Assembly (NCBI RefSeq): GCF_963667685.1
Contig: NZ_OY763931.1
Span: forward strand, 744,001 to 808,000
DNA: 64,000 bases
Direction of reading: 5' to 3'
Source of the DNA: Maridesulfovibrio sp.
Lineage (GTDB): Bacteria > Desulfobacterota > Desulfovibrionia > Desulfovibrionales > Desulfovibrionaceae
Below, in pieces: positions 36,625-46,444 of this stretch; positions within the stretch are counted from its first letter, which is position 1; every line of letters starts with the position of its first letter. Both the position numbers and the translations under genes were made by a program. Under the pieces are notes generated by a model that was not told where the DNA came from, searched no databases, and saw only the letters and a list, made by a program, of their open reading frames with translations.

Positions 36625-37434
36625 ATGTTTGCTTCTAAGGGCCAGCGACAAAAGGCTCATAATAAAATCCTAATTATCGACTTTCTGCTCTTCTGCATAA
36701 TCGCCACCGGTTTTTGCTACCTTCTCTATAGGGGTACGGAAAAGCTTGGTTACAACTGGCAATGGTTCCGCGTATCGGAATTCATTTTTTCCATAAATAA
36801 TGGAAAGTTTACCCCTGGACTTTTGTTGCAGGGACTTGCAGTTACCTTAAAAATCACAGGTCTAAGCTTTGTGCTGACCTTTGTCATTGGCCTTGGGACA
36901 GCAATAATGCGTCTTTCAAGTTCATTTACTACCAAAATTATTGCCCGCATTTATCTTGAAGTGATACGTAACACACCGTTACTTATCCAGCTTTTCTTTG
37001 TGTACTTTGTAGTGGCACCCATCATCGGCATAGATGGTTTCTGGGCCTCGGTGATTTCCTTGAGTTTATTTGAAGGAGCCTATGCTTCGGAAATTTTCCG
37101 TGCCGGAATTACTTCCATAGATCGTGGACAATGGGAAGCGGCCTTCAGCCTTGGTGGAGATAAACGTTTTGCTTACTTCAATGTAATATTACCGCAGGCA
37201 ATTCCACGGATCGCCCCTCCCCTTGCGGGGCAGGCTATTTCACTGGTCAAAGATTCCGCACTGGTAAGCACTGTTGCCATCTATGACCTGACCATGCAGG
37301 GCCAATCTATTATTTCTGAAACCTTTTTAACTTTTGAGATATGGTTTACTGTAGCAGCCATATATCTTTCGATTACGCTTTTGCTTTCATGGATGCTGGA
37401 TAATGCAGCACGAAAATTTAAAAGCGAATGGTAA
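36625..37434 (+). CDS. Polar amino-acid ABC transporter permease (HisM/GlnP type)
   Basis: 269 residues, several membrane segments (about 20-40, 75-100, 115-145, 205-225, 235-262). The EAA loop EAAFSLGGDKRFAYFNVILP is where the ATPase would dock; LEVIRNTPLLIQLFFVYF is typical of the His/Glu/Gln permease family. Preferred start ATG 36625 with GAGAG upstream. Followed by the binding protein gene with a 29-base gap. The exact amino acid is not predictable. Confidence 0.9.
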   Translation: MFASKGQRQKAHNKILIIDFLLFCIIATGFCYLLYRGTEKLGYNWQWFRVSEFIFSINNGKFTPGLLLQGLAVTLKITGLSFVLTFVIGLGTAIMRLSSSFTTKIIARIYLEVIRNTPLLIQLFFVYFVVAPIIGIDGFWASVISLSLFEGAYASEIFRAGITSIDRGQWEAAFSLGGDKRFAYFNVILPQAIPRIAPPLAGQAISLVKDSALVSTVAIYDLTMQGQSIISETFLTFEIWFTVAAIYLSITLLLSWMLDNAARKFKSEW

Positions 37435-37463
37435 ATCAACAATCAAACACCCCGGAGGAAAAA

Positions 37464-38297
37464 ATGACCTTATGGAGAACCGTCAGCGTTGGCATGACTA
37501 CCGTACTCCTTATTATGGGCCTTTCATCAGCTGTTTGGGCTGGAGACGCAAGAAAAGCACTCTCTCAGGACAGCGCTCTCGAAACAATTCAGAAACGTAA
37601 AACACTTCGCGTAGGTTTTTCGACATTCAAACCATGGGCCATGAAAGATAAAAACGGCAATTTCATAGGTTTTGAAATTGATGTAGCGAAACGTTTGGCC
37701 TCAGACATGGATGTTAAAATAAGTTTCATTCCCACTAAATGGGATGGTATTATCCCCGCACTGCTTACCGGTAAATTCGATATCATCATCGGTGGTATGG
37801 GAATCACCCCCAAGCGAAACCTTAAGGTAAACTTTTCCGATCCTTATGAATTCAGCGGAATGTCCATTGTTGCCAACAAAGACGTTTTAAAAGATAAATC
37901 TTCACTCGCTGACTTTAATAACGCAAACACACGTGTTTCTGTTCGGCTCGGCACAACTGCGGAAAAAGCGGCAAAAAACTTCCTGCCAAAAGCTAATATC
38001 CTTAAATTCAATGATGAAGCTGCTTCCATTCAGGAACTTCTCAACGGTAAGGCAGCCTGCCTCGTGGCTTCCAATCCCCTGCCTGAAAATCTCGTTAAGA
38101 AGTATCCCAACAAGCTTTACCTCCCATTACAGGCTGATTTCACAAGTGAGCCCATCGGTTTCGCTGTTCGCAAGGGCGATCCAGACTTCCTGAACTTCCT
38201 TAACAACTGGATCAGAGTCTGCAACTCCGAAGGCTGGCTTGAAGCCCGCTACAACTATTGGTTCAAAACTGACGACTGGAAATCACAGGTAGAATAA
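37464..38297 (+). CDS. Amino-acid ABC transporter substrate-binding protein
   Basis: SBP_bac_3 family periplasmic protein, 277 residues. Signal peptide to about VWA-GDA (residue 27); ligand-lobe motifs LRVGFSTFKPWAMKDKNG, GFEIDVAKRLA, KWDGIIPALLTGKFDIII and the late SEPIGFAVRKGDPDFLNFLN. The frame opens at 37428, overlapping the permease, but ATG at 37464 is preceded by GGAGG and starts the signal peptide correctly. Between two permease genes. Confidence 0.92.
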   Translation: MTLWRTVSVGMTTVLLIMGLSSAVWAGDARKALSQDSALETIQKRKTLRVGFSTFKPWAMKDKNGNFIGFEIDVAKRLASDMDVKISFIPTKWDGIIPALLTGKFDIIIGGMGITPKRNLKVNFSDPYEFSGMSIVANKDVLKDKSSLADFNNANTRVSVRLGTTAEKAAKNFLPKANILKFNDEAASIQELLNGKAACLVASNPLPENLVKKYPNKLYLPLQADFTSEPIGFAVRKGDPDFLNFLNNWIRVCNSEGWLEARYNYWFKTDDWKSQVE

Positions 38298-38326
38298 TCC
38301 GACCTGTAACAATCCACCCAAAAGTA

Positions 38327-38357
38327 TCCTCCCACGAACAAATGTTGCGTGGGAGGA
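38327..38357 (+). terminator. Hairpin after the binding-protein gene
   Basis: TCCTCCCACG / CGTGGGAGGA stem, no T tract. Possibly limits read-through to the second permease or stabilises the upstream mRNA. Confidence 0.5.
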
Positions 38358-38637
38358 ATTCTACAAGTGTGATTTCCAGTGTGCGATAATGCAATATGAT
38401 AAGATGCTGCGTTTTATCTTCACGTAACTGCATGTAAAAATATGTGCTGACAAGCTCTCCAGATAGAATTGTATAACCAGTAGCATTGATTTTTTTAAGA
38501 CATGAACCGAGTTGATTTGCCGTTCATGATGACGCCAAATATTTCTTAGTATATTTAAACACCTAGATAAGGATCTGCACTCCTAAAAACTAATTCTGAA
38601 GCCGATACCTGGAAAAGCAGATAAAAATTACTCATAG
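38358..38637. other. Spacer before the second permease, with a dyad
   Basis: 280 bases with no gene. A perfect inverted repeat CATGAAC (38501-38507) ... GTTCATG (38522-38528) lies about 110 bases before the permease start. It is a candidate operator with centres two helical turns apart. Confidence 0.45.
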
Positions 38638-39528
38638 ATGTTCAATTCTCAACAAAAAATTAATTCCTGTGATGTAATAATCCTTGCATGCATCATGGTT
38701 GGTTTTATTTTTATTTGGCGGCATTTGGCTCATGACTTCAACTACAAGTGGGATTGGTCAGTAATTCCCGGATACATCATCCACATTGACTCCTCCGGTG
38801 ATTGGCAGCCAGGCATGCTTACACAAGGATTGCTTGTTACCCTGCGGCTATCCTTGTGGTCGATCATACTCGGATTACTCACAGGAACAGTCATGGGTAT
38901 ATGGCGGGTAAGCCCTAGACCTTTGCTGCGCATGATCTCCGGGAGTTACGTCGGATTGGTCCGTAATGTTCCACCGCTGGTGCTCATTTTCATCTTCTAT
39001 TTTTTTCTTGGAGACCAGATCATGCAGGCAACCGGTATTACCGAACTTTCATATTCTCTTGAAGACAGCACATCTCCAGTTTTAAATACTCTATTCGGTC
39101 CAGTTGAACAGATTCCGGCCTTTTTGTCCGGCGTACTGACCATGGCTCTTTTTGAGGGAGCTTATATCACAGAAATTGTCAGAGCCGGAATTGAATCAGT
39201 TGACCGTGAACAATGGGAAGCATCAGCAGCTTTGGGATTTACCAGACGCAACCAACTTATCCATATAATCCTTCCGCAAGCTTTTTCCTGTTCTCTACCG
39301 CCTCTGGCCGGACAATTTATTTCAACAATCAAAGATTCGTCGATTGTGTCGGTCATCTCAATTCAAGAGCTTACCTTTGCCGGACAGGAGCTCATGTCGG
39401 CAACCTACAGAACTTTCGAGATTTGGACGGTGGTTATTTTGATGTACTTCATCCTAACATTCCCATGCTCGATTGCTGTACGCGAACTTGAGAAAAAAAT
39501 GAACAACCACCGAAGTCAAAATCACTAA
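38638..39528 (+). CDS. Polar amino-acid ABC transporter permease, second
   Basis: 296 residues of the same family as the permease at 36625, with YVGLVRNVPPLVLIFIFYFF and the EAA loop WEASAALGFTRRNQLIHIIL. It carries an extra loop of about 35 residues (from ATGITELSYS to PVEQIPAFL) between membrane segments. It is likely the partner permease of the same transporter, although 340 bases separate it from the binding protein. No ATPase gene follows; the stop overlaps the convergent HD-GYP gene by 4 bases. Confidence 0.88.
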   Translation: MFNSQQKINSCDVIILACIMVGFIFIWRHLAHDFNYKWDWSVIPGYIIHIDSSGDWQPGMLTQGLLVTLRLSLWSIILGLLTGTVMGIWRVSPRPLLRMISGSYVGLVRNVPPLVLIFIFYFFLGDQIMQATGITELSYSLEDSTSPVLNTLFGPVEQIPAFLSGVLTMALFEGAYITEIVRAGIESVDREQWEASAALGFTRRNQLIHIILPQAFSCSLPPLAGQFISTIKDSSIVSVISIQELTFAGQELMSATYRTFEIWTVVILMYFILTFPCSIAVRELEKKMNNHRSQNH

Positions 39529-40238
39529 GACACAAAACGGATCTGCTCCGGGAATACTTCCTGTTCAGGTTCATATTCTTGTACAACTGCATTACTGCCA
39601 GAAAAGTATTCTCCTATCTGATCGGCGCACTCCAAGAACGCATCAACCACCCGCGGGTCGAATTGCGATCCTGAACAATCCTTAATTTCTTCCACTATTC
39701 GATCGAATTTTATTGCTGCACGGTATGGCCGATTACTGGCCATAGCCGATAATGTATCCGCAACAGCCATAAGCCGCGCACCGAATGGAATCTGATCACC
39801 CTTAAATCCATGAGGATAGCCTCCTCCGTCATAACGTTCATGATGATGTAGTATAATCCCGGTTATTTGGTCTAATCCGGAGACCGAAGCTACGGGCTTA
39901 ACAATGTCAGCACCCATGGACGGGTGCATTTTCACGACTTCATATTCATCCGGAGTTAGACGTCCTGTTTTTTTCAAAATCGAGTCCGGCAAACCGATTT
40001 TACCGATATCATGTAAATGACCGGCAATATGCAACAACTCACATTCTCTAGGTGGAAGCCCCAGCTCCACAGCTAATATCTGGGCGACAACAGCCACTTC
40101 TTCAGAATGTGAACATGTGTAATGGTCTTTAGCATCAATAGCGTTGCCCAAGGATTCTGCGAACTGGTGAACAGTCATGCTCGCTACACTTTCAGTGCGA
40201 AATTTTCTTCCGGCGAAAGAATCTATAAATTTTTTCAT
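39525..40238 (-). CDS. HD-GYP domain phosphodiesterase
   Basis: 237 residues, mostly an HD-GYP domain that hydrolyses cyclic-di-GMP. Motifs: CSHSEEVA, HIAGHLHDIGKIGLPDSIL, MHPSMGADIV, LHHHERYDGGGYPHGFKGD. The key HD, HHE and GYP elements are intact, so activity is expected. There is no receiver or sensor domain and no signal peptide. Divergent from the chemoreceptor gene, which suggests but does not prove a motility link. Confidence 0.92.
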   Translation of the reverse strand: MKKFIDSFAGRKFRTESVASMTVHQFAESLGNAIDAKDHYTCSHSEEVAVVAQILAVELGLPPRECELLHIAGHLHDIGKIGLPDSILKKTGRLTPDEYEVVKMHPSMGADIVKPVASVSGLDQITGIILHHHERYDGGGYPHGFKGDQIPFGARLMAVADTLSAMASNRPYRAAIKFDRIVEEIKDCSGSQFDPRVVDAFLECADQIGEYFSGSNAVVQEYEPEQEVFPEQIRFVS

Positions 40239-40531
40239 TTGTTATTATTTATCCGAATATTCAATTTGATTTAGAAATGTGGACGATAGTATTGAAGATG
40301 AAAATGAGTGTCAATTCAACTATGATTAAAATTATTAACATATAATATAATCTGACAAGTTACATTTATAAATTTGCAGCAATCGAATGAAACAAATGTC
40401 CATATTCTGATATAAAAAAGGTAATTAACCTTAATTCTTATGTTTTTAACCAAATTGTAACCTTAAGGACATAGGAAACATTCTTTATACACTTAAGTTT
40501 CCCCCAACAAATGCCGAGGAGGAACTTCTGC

Positions 40532-42970
40532 ATGTCTCTGAAATTAAAGTTAATTACTTTTTGCGTTGCCATAGGTTTAATTCCCTTGATTCTAATAGGA
40601 ACGCTCAGCGTGAATATGGCTTCACATGCACTATCAAATCAAGCCTTCGGACAGCTGGAATCAGTCCGGGATGCTAAAAAGAAAAATTTACAAGACCTTG
40701 TAAATAAATGGTTCCAAGAAGTGGAACTCTTCTCGAATGTTAAGGAAATATATAATACAGTTGGCCTGATCGGAGAATACGCCATGGAATACGCTGTTCC
40801 AGGCAAACCTATGGACATAAACTCTGACGAATATGCCGAACTGCACCAGTATGCTTCCACTCCTTTTCAGCCTTTTGTAAAAACATTGGGTTACGACGAT
40901 GCTCTGCTGATGAATGACTATGGCCGGGTTCTTTATTCTATAAAGAAAGAAAAAGACCTCGGAGCCGACCTTAGGAAAGGAAGATATAAGGACACAAACC
41001 TGGGTCGGGCTTTCGCGAAGGCTGTTAAAGGAAAGATCGTCTTCGCTGATTTTGAACCATATCCCCCTATGGGTGGGACTCCGGTCGCGTTTGTCTGCGC
41101 CCCGGTACATTCTCATGCCGGGGATATTCAGGGAGTTGTTGCCCTGCGAATTCCGCTAAAGGAAATCAACTCCATAATGACTCTGCGCTCCGGCATGGGC
41201 GAAACAGGTGAATCATATCTTGTAGGTCCCGATATGCTGATGCGTTCAGATTCTGAACTTTATTCAGGCACACGCACAGTGAAACAATCTTTCAGTAACC
41301 CTAGTACGGGTAAAGTTGATTCCGAGGCTGTCAGACTGGCTCTGAAAGGTAAAAGCAAGACCGCTTTAATGACCGACTCTACAGGAAATGAACAACTTAT
41401 TGCTTTTACTCCCATAGAAGTAGGCAAATCCCGCTGGGCCCTCATGTCCGAAATCAGCAAAGATGAGGCCTTTCATGCTGTTTCTAGACTTTGGACTTTT
41501 GCGATTATCATTTCTGGAATAACGGCAGTACTGGTTGTACTGGTGACTCTGGTCTTCTTGCGTAACTCAATTCTAGGGCCCCTTGAACGTATTGAATCAT
41601 TTGTCAGCGCTATCGCCAGCGGAGATTTCAAAGCTAAGCTTGAAGGAAAATTCAAAAGTGAAATTAAAAACCTTGCTGACGGCATTCAGATTATGGTCAG
41701 TGACCTAAAAAATAAACTCGGTTTCTCGCAAGGCATGCTCGACGGGATGACAGTTCCCTGCCTGATCTCTGATACTGATGCAAATATATCTTACCTTAAC
41801 CAGCCGCTTTGCGAATTACTGGAGAGCGGCAGTTCCTGCGAAAGCTGGGTCGGACGTCCGGTAAAAGAACTGTTACAGGCCCCTCAGGGAGAAAGAGGCA
41901 TACTAAGCCGTTGTCTTGAGGACAAAGAAGCTATACTCAATGTCGAACGCTGCTGGAAAACAAAGAAAAACAACTTCCGAGATGTACGAATTGATGCTGC
42001 TCCGCTCTACGACCTCGACAATAAATTAATCGGTGGATTTGCCATAATCGTTGACCTGTCCGAGATGAAAGCCAAGGAAAAGCAAATCAATGAACAGCAC
42101 AAAGTAATGGTTGAAATAACGGAGAAAGCCCAGTCTATATCACAATACCTCACCAAGGGTGCATCCGAGATAGAGACTCAGGTTGATCAAGTGAGCTCAA
42201 ACACAGAGAAACAATTTGACCGCATTGAATACTCATCACAAGCCATCACTGAGATGAACCAGACCCTTATGCACTCTGTTAGCAATGCGGAAAATGCCGC
42301 TGTCCAAGCTAAATCTACTAGGAAACGTGCGGAACAAGGCATGCAGACCATGACCGAAACAAGTGTTGCAATTAATCAGTTACAAACCCTATCAGATAAG
42401 GTCATGGAAAATATGAAACAACTTGGCGACCACAGCCAATCCATCGGTGGAATTATCGGTGTAATTAATGATATTGCCGACCAGACAAACCTGCTGGCCC
42501 TTAATGCCGCAATTGAAGCCGCACGAGCAGGTGAAGCTGGACGCGGGTTCGCGGTTGTAGCGGATGAAGTCCGCAAACTTGCCGAGAAAACGATGCAATC
42601 CACCAAAGAAGTTGAAATGGCGATCAAAAGTATTCAGGCTTCAGCTCAATCAAACATTGCTAACACGGACCAGACAGTTGAAGCTGTAGAACATGCCAGC
42701 GGACTGGTTGGAAAATCAGTACAGGCTTTTCAGGAAATCTCCGGGATGTCGGTAGATACTGCCACTGAAATTGAAAAAATTGCTTATGCAACAGACCAGC
42801 AGTCTGAAGCACACGGCCAGATTCATAAAAGTGTAGAGGACCTGAAAATGCTTGCCGGAGAGACTAAAGCTGACATGCAGAAGTCGGCAAAATCAATAAC
42901 CTCTCTGGCTAGGACAGCTCAGGAACTAGAAAAACTGATCGAAAGACTTAGCAACGCCGCCGGAATTTAA
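40532..42970 (+). CDS. Methyl-accepting chemotaxis protein with dCache-like sensor and PAS
   Basis: 812 residues from ATG 40532 (GGAGG upstream). TM1 at about 8-30, a long periplasmic region to about 310 that looks like a double Cache sensor ([29 protein letters not shown]), TM2 about 318-340, HAMP ([15 protein letters not shown]), a PAS domain (about 405-520) and the signalling hairpin with [19 protein letters not shown]. Ligand unknown. It lacks an obvious C-terminal CheR-binding pentapeptide. Confidence 0.93.
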   Translation: MSLKLKLITFCVAIGLIPLILIGTLSVNMASHALSNQAFGQLESVRDAKKKNLQDLVNKWFQEVELFSNVKEIYNTVGLIGEYAMEYAVPGKPMDINSDEYAELHQYASTPFQPFVKTLGYDDALLMNDYGRVLYSIKKEKDLGADLRKGRYKDTNLGRAFAKAVKGKIVFADFEPYPPMGGTPVAFVCAPVHSHAGDIQGVVALRIPLKEINSIMTLRSGMGETGESYLVGPDMLMRSDSELYSGTRTVKQSFSNPSTGKVDSEAVRLALKGKSKTALMTDSTGNEQLIAFTPIEVGKSRWALMSEISKDEAFHAVSRLWTFAIIISGITAVLVVLVTLVFLRNSILGPLERIESFVSAIASGDFKAKLEGKFKSEIKNLADGIQIMVSDLKNKLGFSQGMLDGMTVPCLISDTDANISYLNQPLCELLESGSSCESWVGRPVKELLQAPQGERGILSRCLEDKEAILNVERCWKTKKNNFRDVRIDAAPLYDLDNKLIGGFAIIVDLSEMKAKEKQINEQHKVMVEITEKAQSISQYLTKGASEIETQVDQVSSNTEKQFDRIEYSSQAITEMNQTLMHSVSNAENAAVQAKSTRKRAEQGMQTMTETSVAINQLQTLSDKVMENMKQLGDHSQSIGGIIGVINDIADQTNLLALNAAIEAARAGEAGRGFAVVADEVRKLAEKTMQSTKEVEMAIKSIQASAQSNIANTDQTVEAVEHASGLVGKSVQAFQEISGMSVDTATEIEKIAYATDQQSEAHGQIHKSVEDLKMLAGETKADMQKSAKSITSLARTAQELEKLIERLSNAAGI

Positions 42971-42985
42971 TTCCATCCACACAAT

Positions 42986-43027
42986 AAAAAACCGCCCTGC
43001 TCCACTAAGGAACAGGGCGGTTTTTCA
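42986..43027. terminator. Bidirectional terminator between the chemoreceptor and LPLAT genes
   Basis: ACCGCCCTG(C)T / A(A)CAGGGCGGT with A run before and T run after; serves both convergent genes. Confidence 0.92.
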
Positions 43028-43047
43028 ATTCATTTGATAAGAATAGA

Positions 43048-43686
43048 TTACGTCAAACTATCCATGATATTCTCAAGGCGGTGAGCTTCAGATTCCAGAA
43101 TAGTGTCACCAAGCTTCTCATCCGTAACCTCAAAAGGGTCACCGAGTATAATTTTACACGGCTTAAACGGCTTTGGTAATTCAAACCTGTCCCAAGAGTT
43201 ATGGAAAACCACAGGATTGGCAGGATAAGCCCGCATGGGAATTATAACCGCTCCGGTTTTTTGGGCAATAGCCAGAATACCGGGTTTAACTTCATGGCGC
43301 GGACCTTTGGGACCGTCCATGGTAATAGCTCCGATCTTACCCTGCTTACGCATCACCCGCGCAACACCAAGCATTGCTTTCAGGCCGCCACGGGTGGATG
43401 AACCACGGGCAACTTCATACCCGATGCGCTCCAGCACCTCAGTTATGATCTGTCCATCTTTACTGTCGCTGGCCATTGTTACCAGCGGCAGTTTTTTGAG
43501 AAACCCCACCCCGATCAGACTGAACAATTCATTATGCCACAATGCCAGCATTAACGGTTTGCCCTGCTTATGGAGTGAGAGAACCCTTTCATATCCATGT
43601 ATCTCAAAGCGCATGGACCGCACCCACCAGCGATATAAAAAAGCCACATGCGGCGCAAAGATGACAGGATCAATCTTGATCTTCAT
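43048..43686 (-). CDS. Lysophospholipid acyltransferase-like protein (DUF374)
   Basis: 212 residues of the DUF374 LPLAT group, often found with lipid A genes. ALWHNELFSLIG supplies the catalytic His region (the HxxxxD motif is altered, as is usual here), and TMDGPKGPRHEVKPGILAIA is the family signature. It follows msbA by 2 bases, so it probably modifies or acylates a lipid A or core precursor at the inner membrane. Exact reaction uncertain. Confidence 0.85.
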   Translation of the reverse strand: MKIKIDPVIFAPHVAFLYRWWVRSMRFEIHGYERVLSLHKQGKPLMLALWHNELFSLIGVGFLKKLPLVTMASDSKDGQIITEVLERIGYEVARGSSTRGGLKAMLGVARVMRKQGKIGAITMDGPKGPRHEVKPGILAIAQKTGAVIIPMRAYPANPVVFHNSWDRFELPKPFKPCKIILGDPFEVTDEKLGDTILESEAHRLENIMDSLT

Positions 43687-43688
43687 GA

Positions 43689-45452
43689 CTAATCATTATC
43701 CTGAAACTGCATGTTGTAAAGCTTGATATACAACGGGCATTTTTTCAGAAGCTCTTTATGGGTTCCCTTAGAAACAATTCTGCCTTTTTCCATAACCACA
43801 ATAACGTCAGCGGAAAGAACAGTGGAAAGCCTATGGGCAATCACGATGCTTGTCCTATCCTTCATGAGGTTCTCCAGTGCCATCTGAACGATACGCTCGG
43901 CCTCGGTATCAAGAGCGCTGGTGGCTTCATCAAGAATCAGCAATGGCGGGTTTTTGAAAAGCGCACGGGCAATGGTCAGCCGTTGCTTCTGTCCTCCGGA
44001 AAGACGAACTCCGCGTTCGCCGACTATGGTATCATATCCTTCAGGAAGCTTAGAAATGAATTCATGGGCAAAGGCAGTTTCAGCGCATTCACGCACATTG
44101 TCAGAGTCATAATCAACACTCACATAGGAGATATTATCACGTACACTGGCGTTGAATAGAAAAGTATCCTGAGAAACCATGCCTATATTCAAGCGCAGAG
44201 ACTTAAGTGTATATTCATTCACATGCCTGCCGTTGAGTATTATTTCACCCTGCTGGCAGTCATAAAAACGGGGAATAAGATTGACCAGAGTAGTTTTGCC
44301 AGATCCGCTGGGGCCGACTATGGCGACTTTCTGTCCGGCCTCAACATCGAGATTGATGTCGTTGAGCACAGGATATTCAGAAGAAGTATAGCTGAAAGTT
44401 AAATTTTTAATTTCCAGCTTTTTGAATTCATTTTCCAGTTCAATATCGCCGCCCTTCTCAACATTGATTTCAGGAGAATCAAGAATCTCGAAAACCCTTT
44501 CCGCACCGGCAAGAGCGCGTTGAATGGCAATGTTGGAGGTATTCATCTTTTTGATCGGCTCATATAGCATTACCAGCGCGGCGATAAAGGAGAAAAACGT
44601 ACCCGGAGTAGAATGGCCTTCAATTACCTGTGAACCGCCATACCAAAGCACAAGACCGATACCGAATGCGCCGACAACTTCCATGATGCGGGAAGAAAGT
44701 TCACTGTTAAGCACTTCCTTGATGGCTATTGTTACAAGACGGTTGTTCTCGCCCTCAAATTTATCTGTTTCACGCTTTTCATTTGCAAAAGCCTTAATTA
44801 CTTTTACGCCGCTGAACGACTCCTGTAGCAAAGCATTGATGTCTGAAATTTTGCTCTGGTTCTTACGGCCAAGCTTGCGCAGTTTACGCCCGAAATAAAA
44901 AAACGGATAAATAGCCAATGGAAGAACAAGCACAGCAAAAGTAGCCAGATATGGATCGCGGTAAAAAACCAGTCCAATCAGACAAATAATTGTGCAGGCC
45001 TCTCGGATCATCATAATGAATGAAGGCAGACTTGCCCGAATCTGAATTACATCGTTCAGAATTCGGGACATAAGCATACCAACCTGACTTTCCTCAAAGA
45101 AATCCATTGGCAGACAGATAATCTTATTAAAAAGATCATTTCTCAAACGCTCAAGAACCAGCAAACCAGTGCTGTTCATGAGGTATGTCTGTAAAAATCT
45201 GAAAACACCTTTGACCAGCATGACCACCACAAATGCGATTGGAACCAGTTTCAGGGCTTCACGGTCTTTATTGATGAAGATATCATCCATGGCCGGCTGA
45301 ATCAGATATGCTGTGGCGGCGGTGGCGGCCGCTACTATCCCCATAGAAATAAAAGCAATAAAAATCTTGGTCTTATAGGGTCCGAAATATGAAAGACACC
45401 GCTTGATAAGGTGTTTGTTTCTCAGATAGCTATATTTTTCACCTTTAGGCAA
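43689..45452 (-). CDS. msbA: Lipid A export ABC transporter MsbA-like
   Basis: 587-residue half-transporter: six-helix domain (about 20-325) then ATPase. Walker A VGPSGSGKTTLVNL, Q-loop MVSQDTFLFN, signature LSGGQKQRLT, Walker B LLILDEATSALD and the H-loop AHRLSTV. Starts at TTG 45452 with AAGGAG 6 bases upstream. Linkage with the LPLAT gene supports MsbA over a drug exporter. Confidence 0.92.
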   Translation of the reverse strand: MPKGEKYSYLRNKHLIKRCLSYFGPYKTKIFIAFISMGIVAAATAATAYLIQPAMDDIFINKDREALKLVPIAFVVVMLVKGVFRFLQTYLMNSTGLLVLERLRNDLFNKIICLPMDFFEESQVGMLMSRILNDVIQIRASLPSFIMMIREACTIICLIGLVFYRDPYLATFAVLVLPLAIYPFFYFGRKLRKLGRKNQSKISDINALLQESFSGVKVIKAFANEKRETDKFEGENNRLVTIAIKEVLNSELSSRIMEVVGAFGIGLVLWYGGSQVIEGHSTPGTFFSFIAALVMLYEPIKKMNTSNIAIQRALAGAERVFEILDSPEINVEKGGDIELENEFKKLEIKNLTFSYTSSEYPVLNDINLDVEAGQKVAIVGPSGSGKTTLVNLIPRFYDCQQGEIILNGRHVNEYTLKSLRLNIGMVSQDTFLFNASVRDNISYVSVDYDSDNVRECAETAFAHEFISKLPEGYDTIVGERGVRLSGGQKQRLTIARALFKNPPLLILDEATSALDTEAERIVQMALENLMKDRTSIVIAHRLSTVLSADVIVVMEKGRIVSKGTHKELLKKCPLYIKLYNMQFQDND

Positions 45453-45637
45453 ATTTAACTCCTTTATTATGGCTGAACGCCGATTGCGCTATTTCCTTAC
45501 TTGTCATTGCAAGCAACCGCAAGTGTCTATTCTGCAAAGATAGGAAATATCAATATGTTTACTAAGAACCGATTTGATTAATCGATTTGACCGCAAAGCA
45601 GAGCCTGTGATTCAAATCAAAATTAAGGAGAATTAGA

Positions 45638-46261
45638 ATGTCAGTAAAAATAGATTGTAAAGGACTCCCTTGTCCCCAGCCTGTATTAAAATGCAAGAAC
45701 GCTATCGAATCCGATAACCCCGCAAAAATTAAAATCATTGTAGACAATGAAGCGGCAAAAGAGAATGTGTCCCGTTTCATGGGAACCAAGGGATACGAGG
45801 TCAGTATCAAGGAAAAAGACGGAGCCTTTGTCGTTAAAGGTAAAAAAGATGTTTCCGAATCTGCAGACAAACAGGAATGTGAAGTCTGCGAAGTCATGAG
45901 CGTCGAAGAAATTGCTCAGGTAGGCAGCAAGACTCTTGTTTTTCTTAACAGCGAATTTCTTGGAAGCGGTGATGATAAGCTCGGCGCAGGACTGATGTTC
46001 AATTTCCTTTCCACCCTGCCCGAACTTGGTGATTCCCTCTGGCGGATTATCATGGTCAACAGTGCTGTCAAACTCGCCACTGAAGGGCACAAATGTCTTG
46101 AAAAAATACAAAATCTCGAAAAATCAGGCGTATCCGTCCTCGTTTGCGGAACCTGCCTCGACCATTTTGGTTTGCTCGACAAAAAACAGGTCGGTGAGAC
46201 TACAAATATGCTTGATGTCGTCACCAGCCTCCAGCTTGCCACTAAGGTCATAAAAGCTTAA
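45638..46261 (+). CDS. yedF: YedF-like selenium metabolism protein
   Basis: 207 residues: an N-terminal TusA/SirA-like domain with DCKGLPCPQPVLKCKNAI (CPxP active Cys) and a C-terminal DsrE/F-like domain with LVCGTCLDHFGLL. The two-domain form is annotated in sulfate reducers as a YedF selenium-metabolism protein and usually co-occurs with selenoprotein synthesis. That fits the Sec formate dehydrogenase in this window. AAGGAG lies about 8 bases before the ATG. Confidence 0.9.
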   Translation: MSVKIDCKGLPCPQPVLKCKNAIESDNPAKIKIIVDNEAAKENVSRFMGTKGYEVSIKEKDGAFVVKGKKDVSESADKQECEVCEVMSVEEIAQVGSKTLVFLNSEFLGSGDDKLGAGLMFNFLSTLPELGDSLWRIIMVNSAVKLATEGHKCLEKIQNLEKSGVSVLVCGTCLDHFGLLDKKQVGETTNMLDVVTSLQLATKVIKA

Positions 46262-46360
46262 GAGAATGCCTCCGGCGGCCCTTCGGATAGCCTATGGGCT
46301 ATCCCTGCCGGGGCATTAAACCCTTTCGAAGGGTTTAAGAATCCCAAATCCTTTTAGCGA
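46262..46360. repeat. GC-rich palindromic repeat element
   Basis: Begins ATGCCTCCGGCGGCC and contains two perfect hairpins: GGATAGCC-TATG-GGCTATCC (46285-46304) and AAACCCTT-TCG-AAGGGTTT (46318-46336). The opening ATGCCTCCGGCG also occurs at 28144-28155 after the hydrogenase protease gene. The composition contrasts with the AT-rich intergenic norm and suggests a dispersed REP-like element. Confidence 0.6.
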
Positions 46361-46444
46361 GTTTCGCTACTGGCATTTATCAATTTTGCCAGTTCGAAGA
46401 TTTTGCTATATTTTGGGATTACACTCTTTAACGCTTGAGACATA

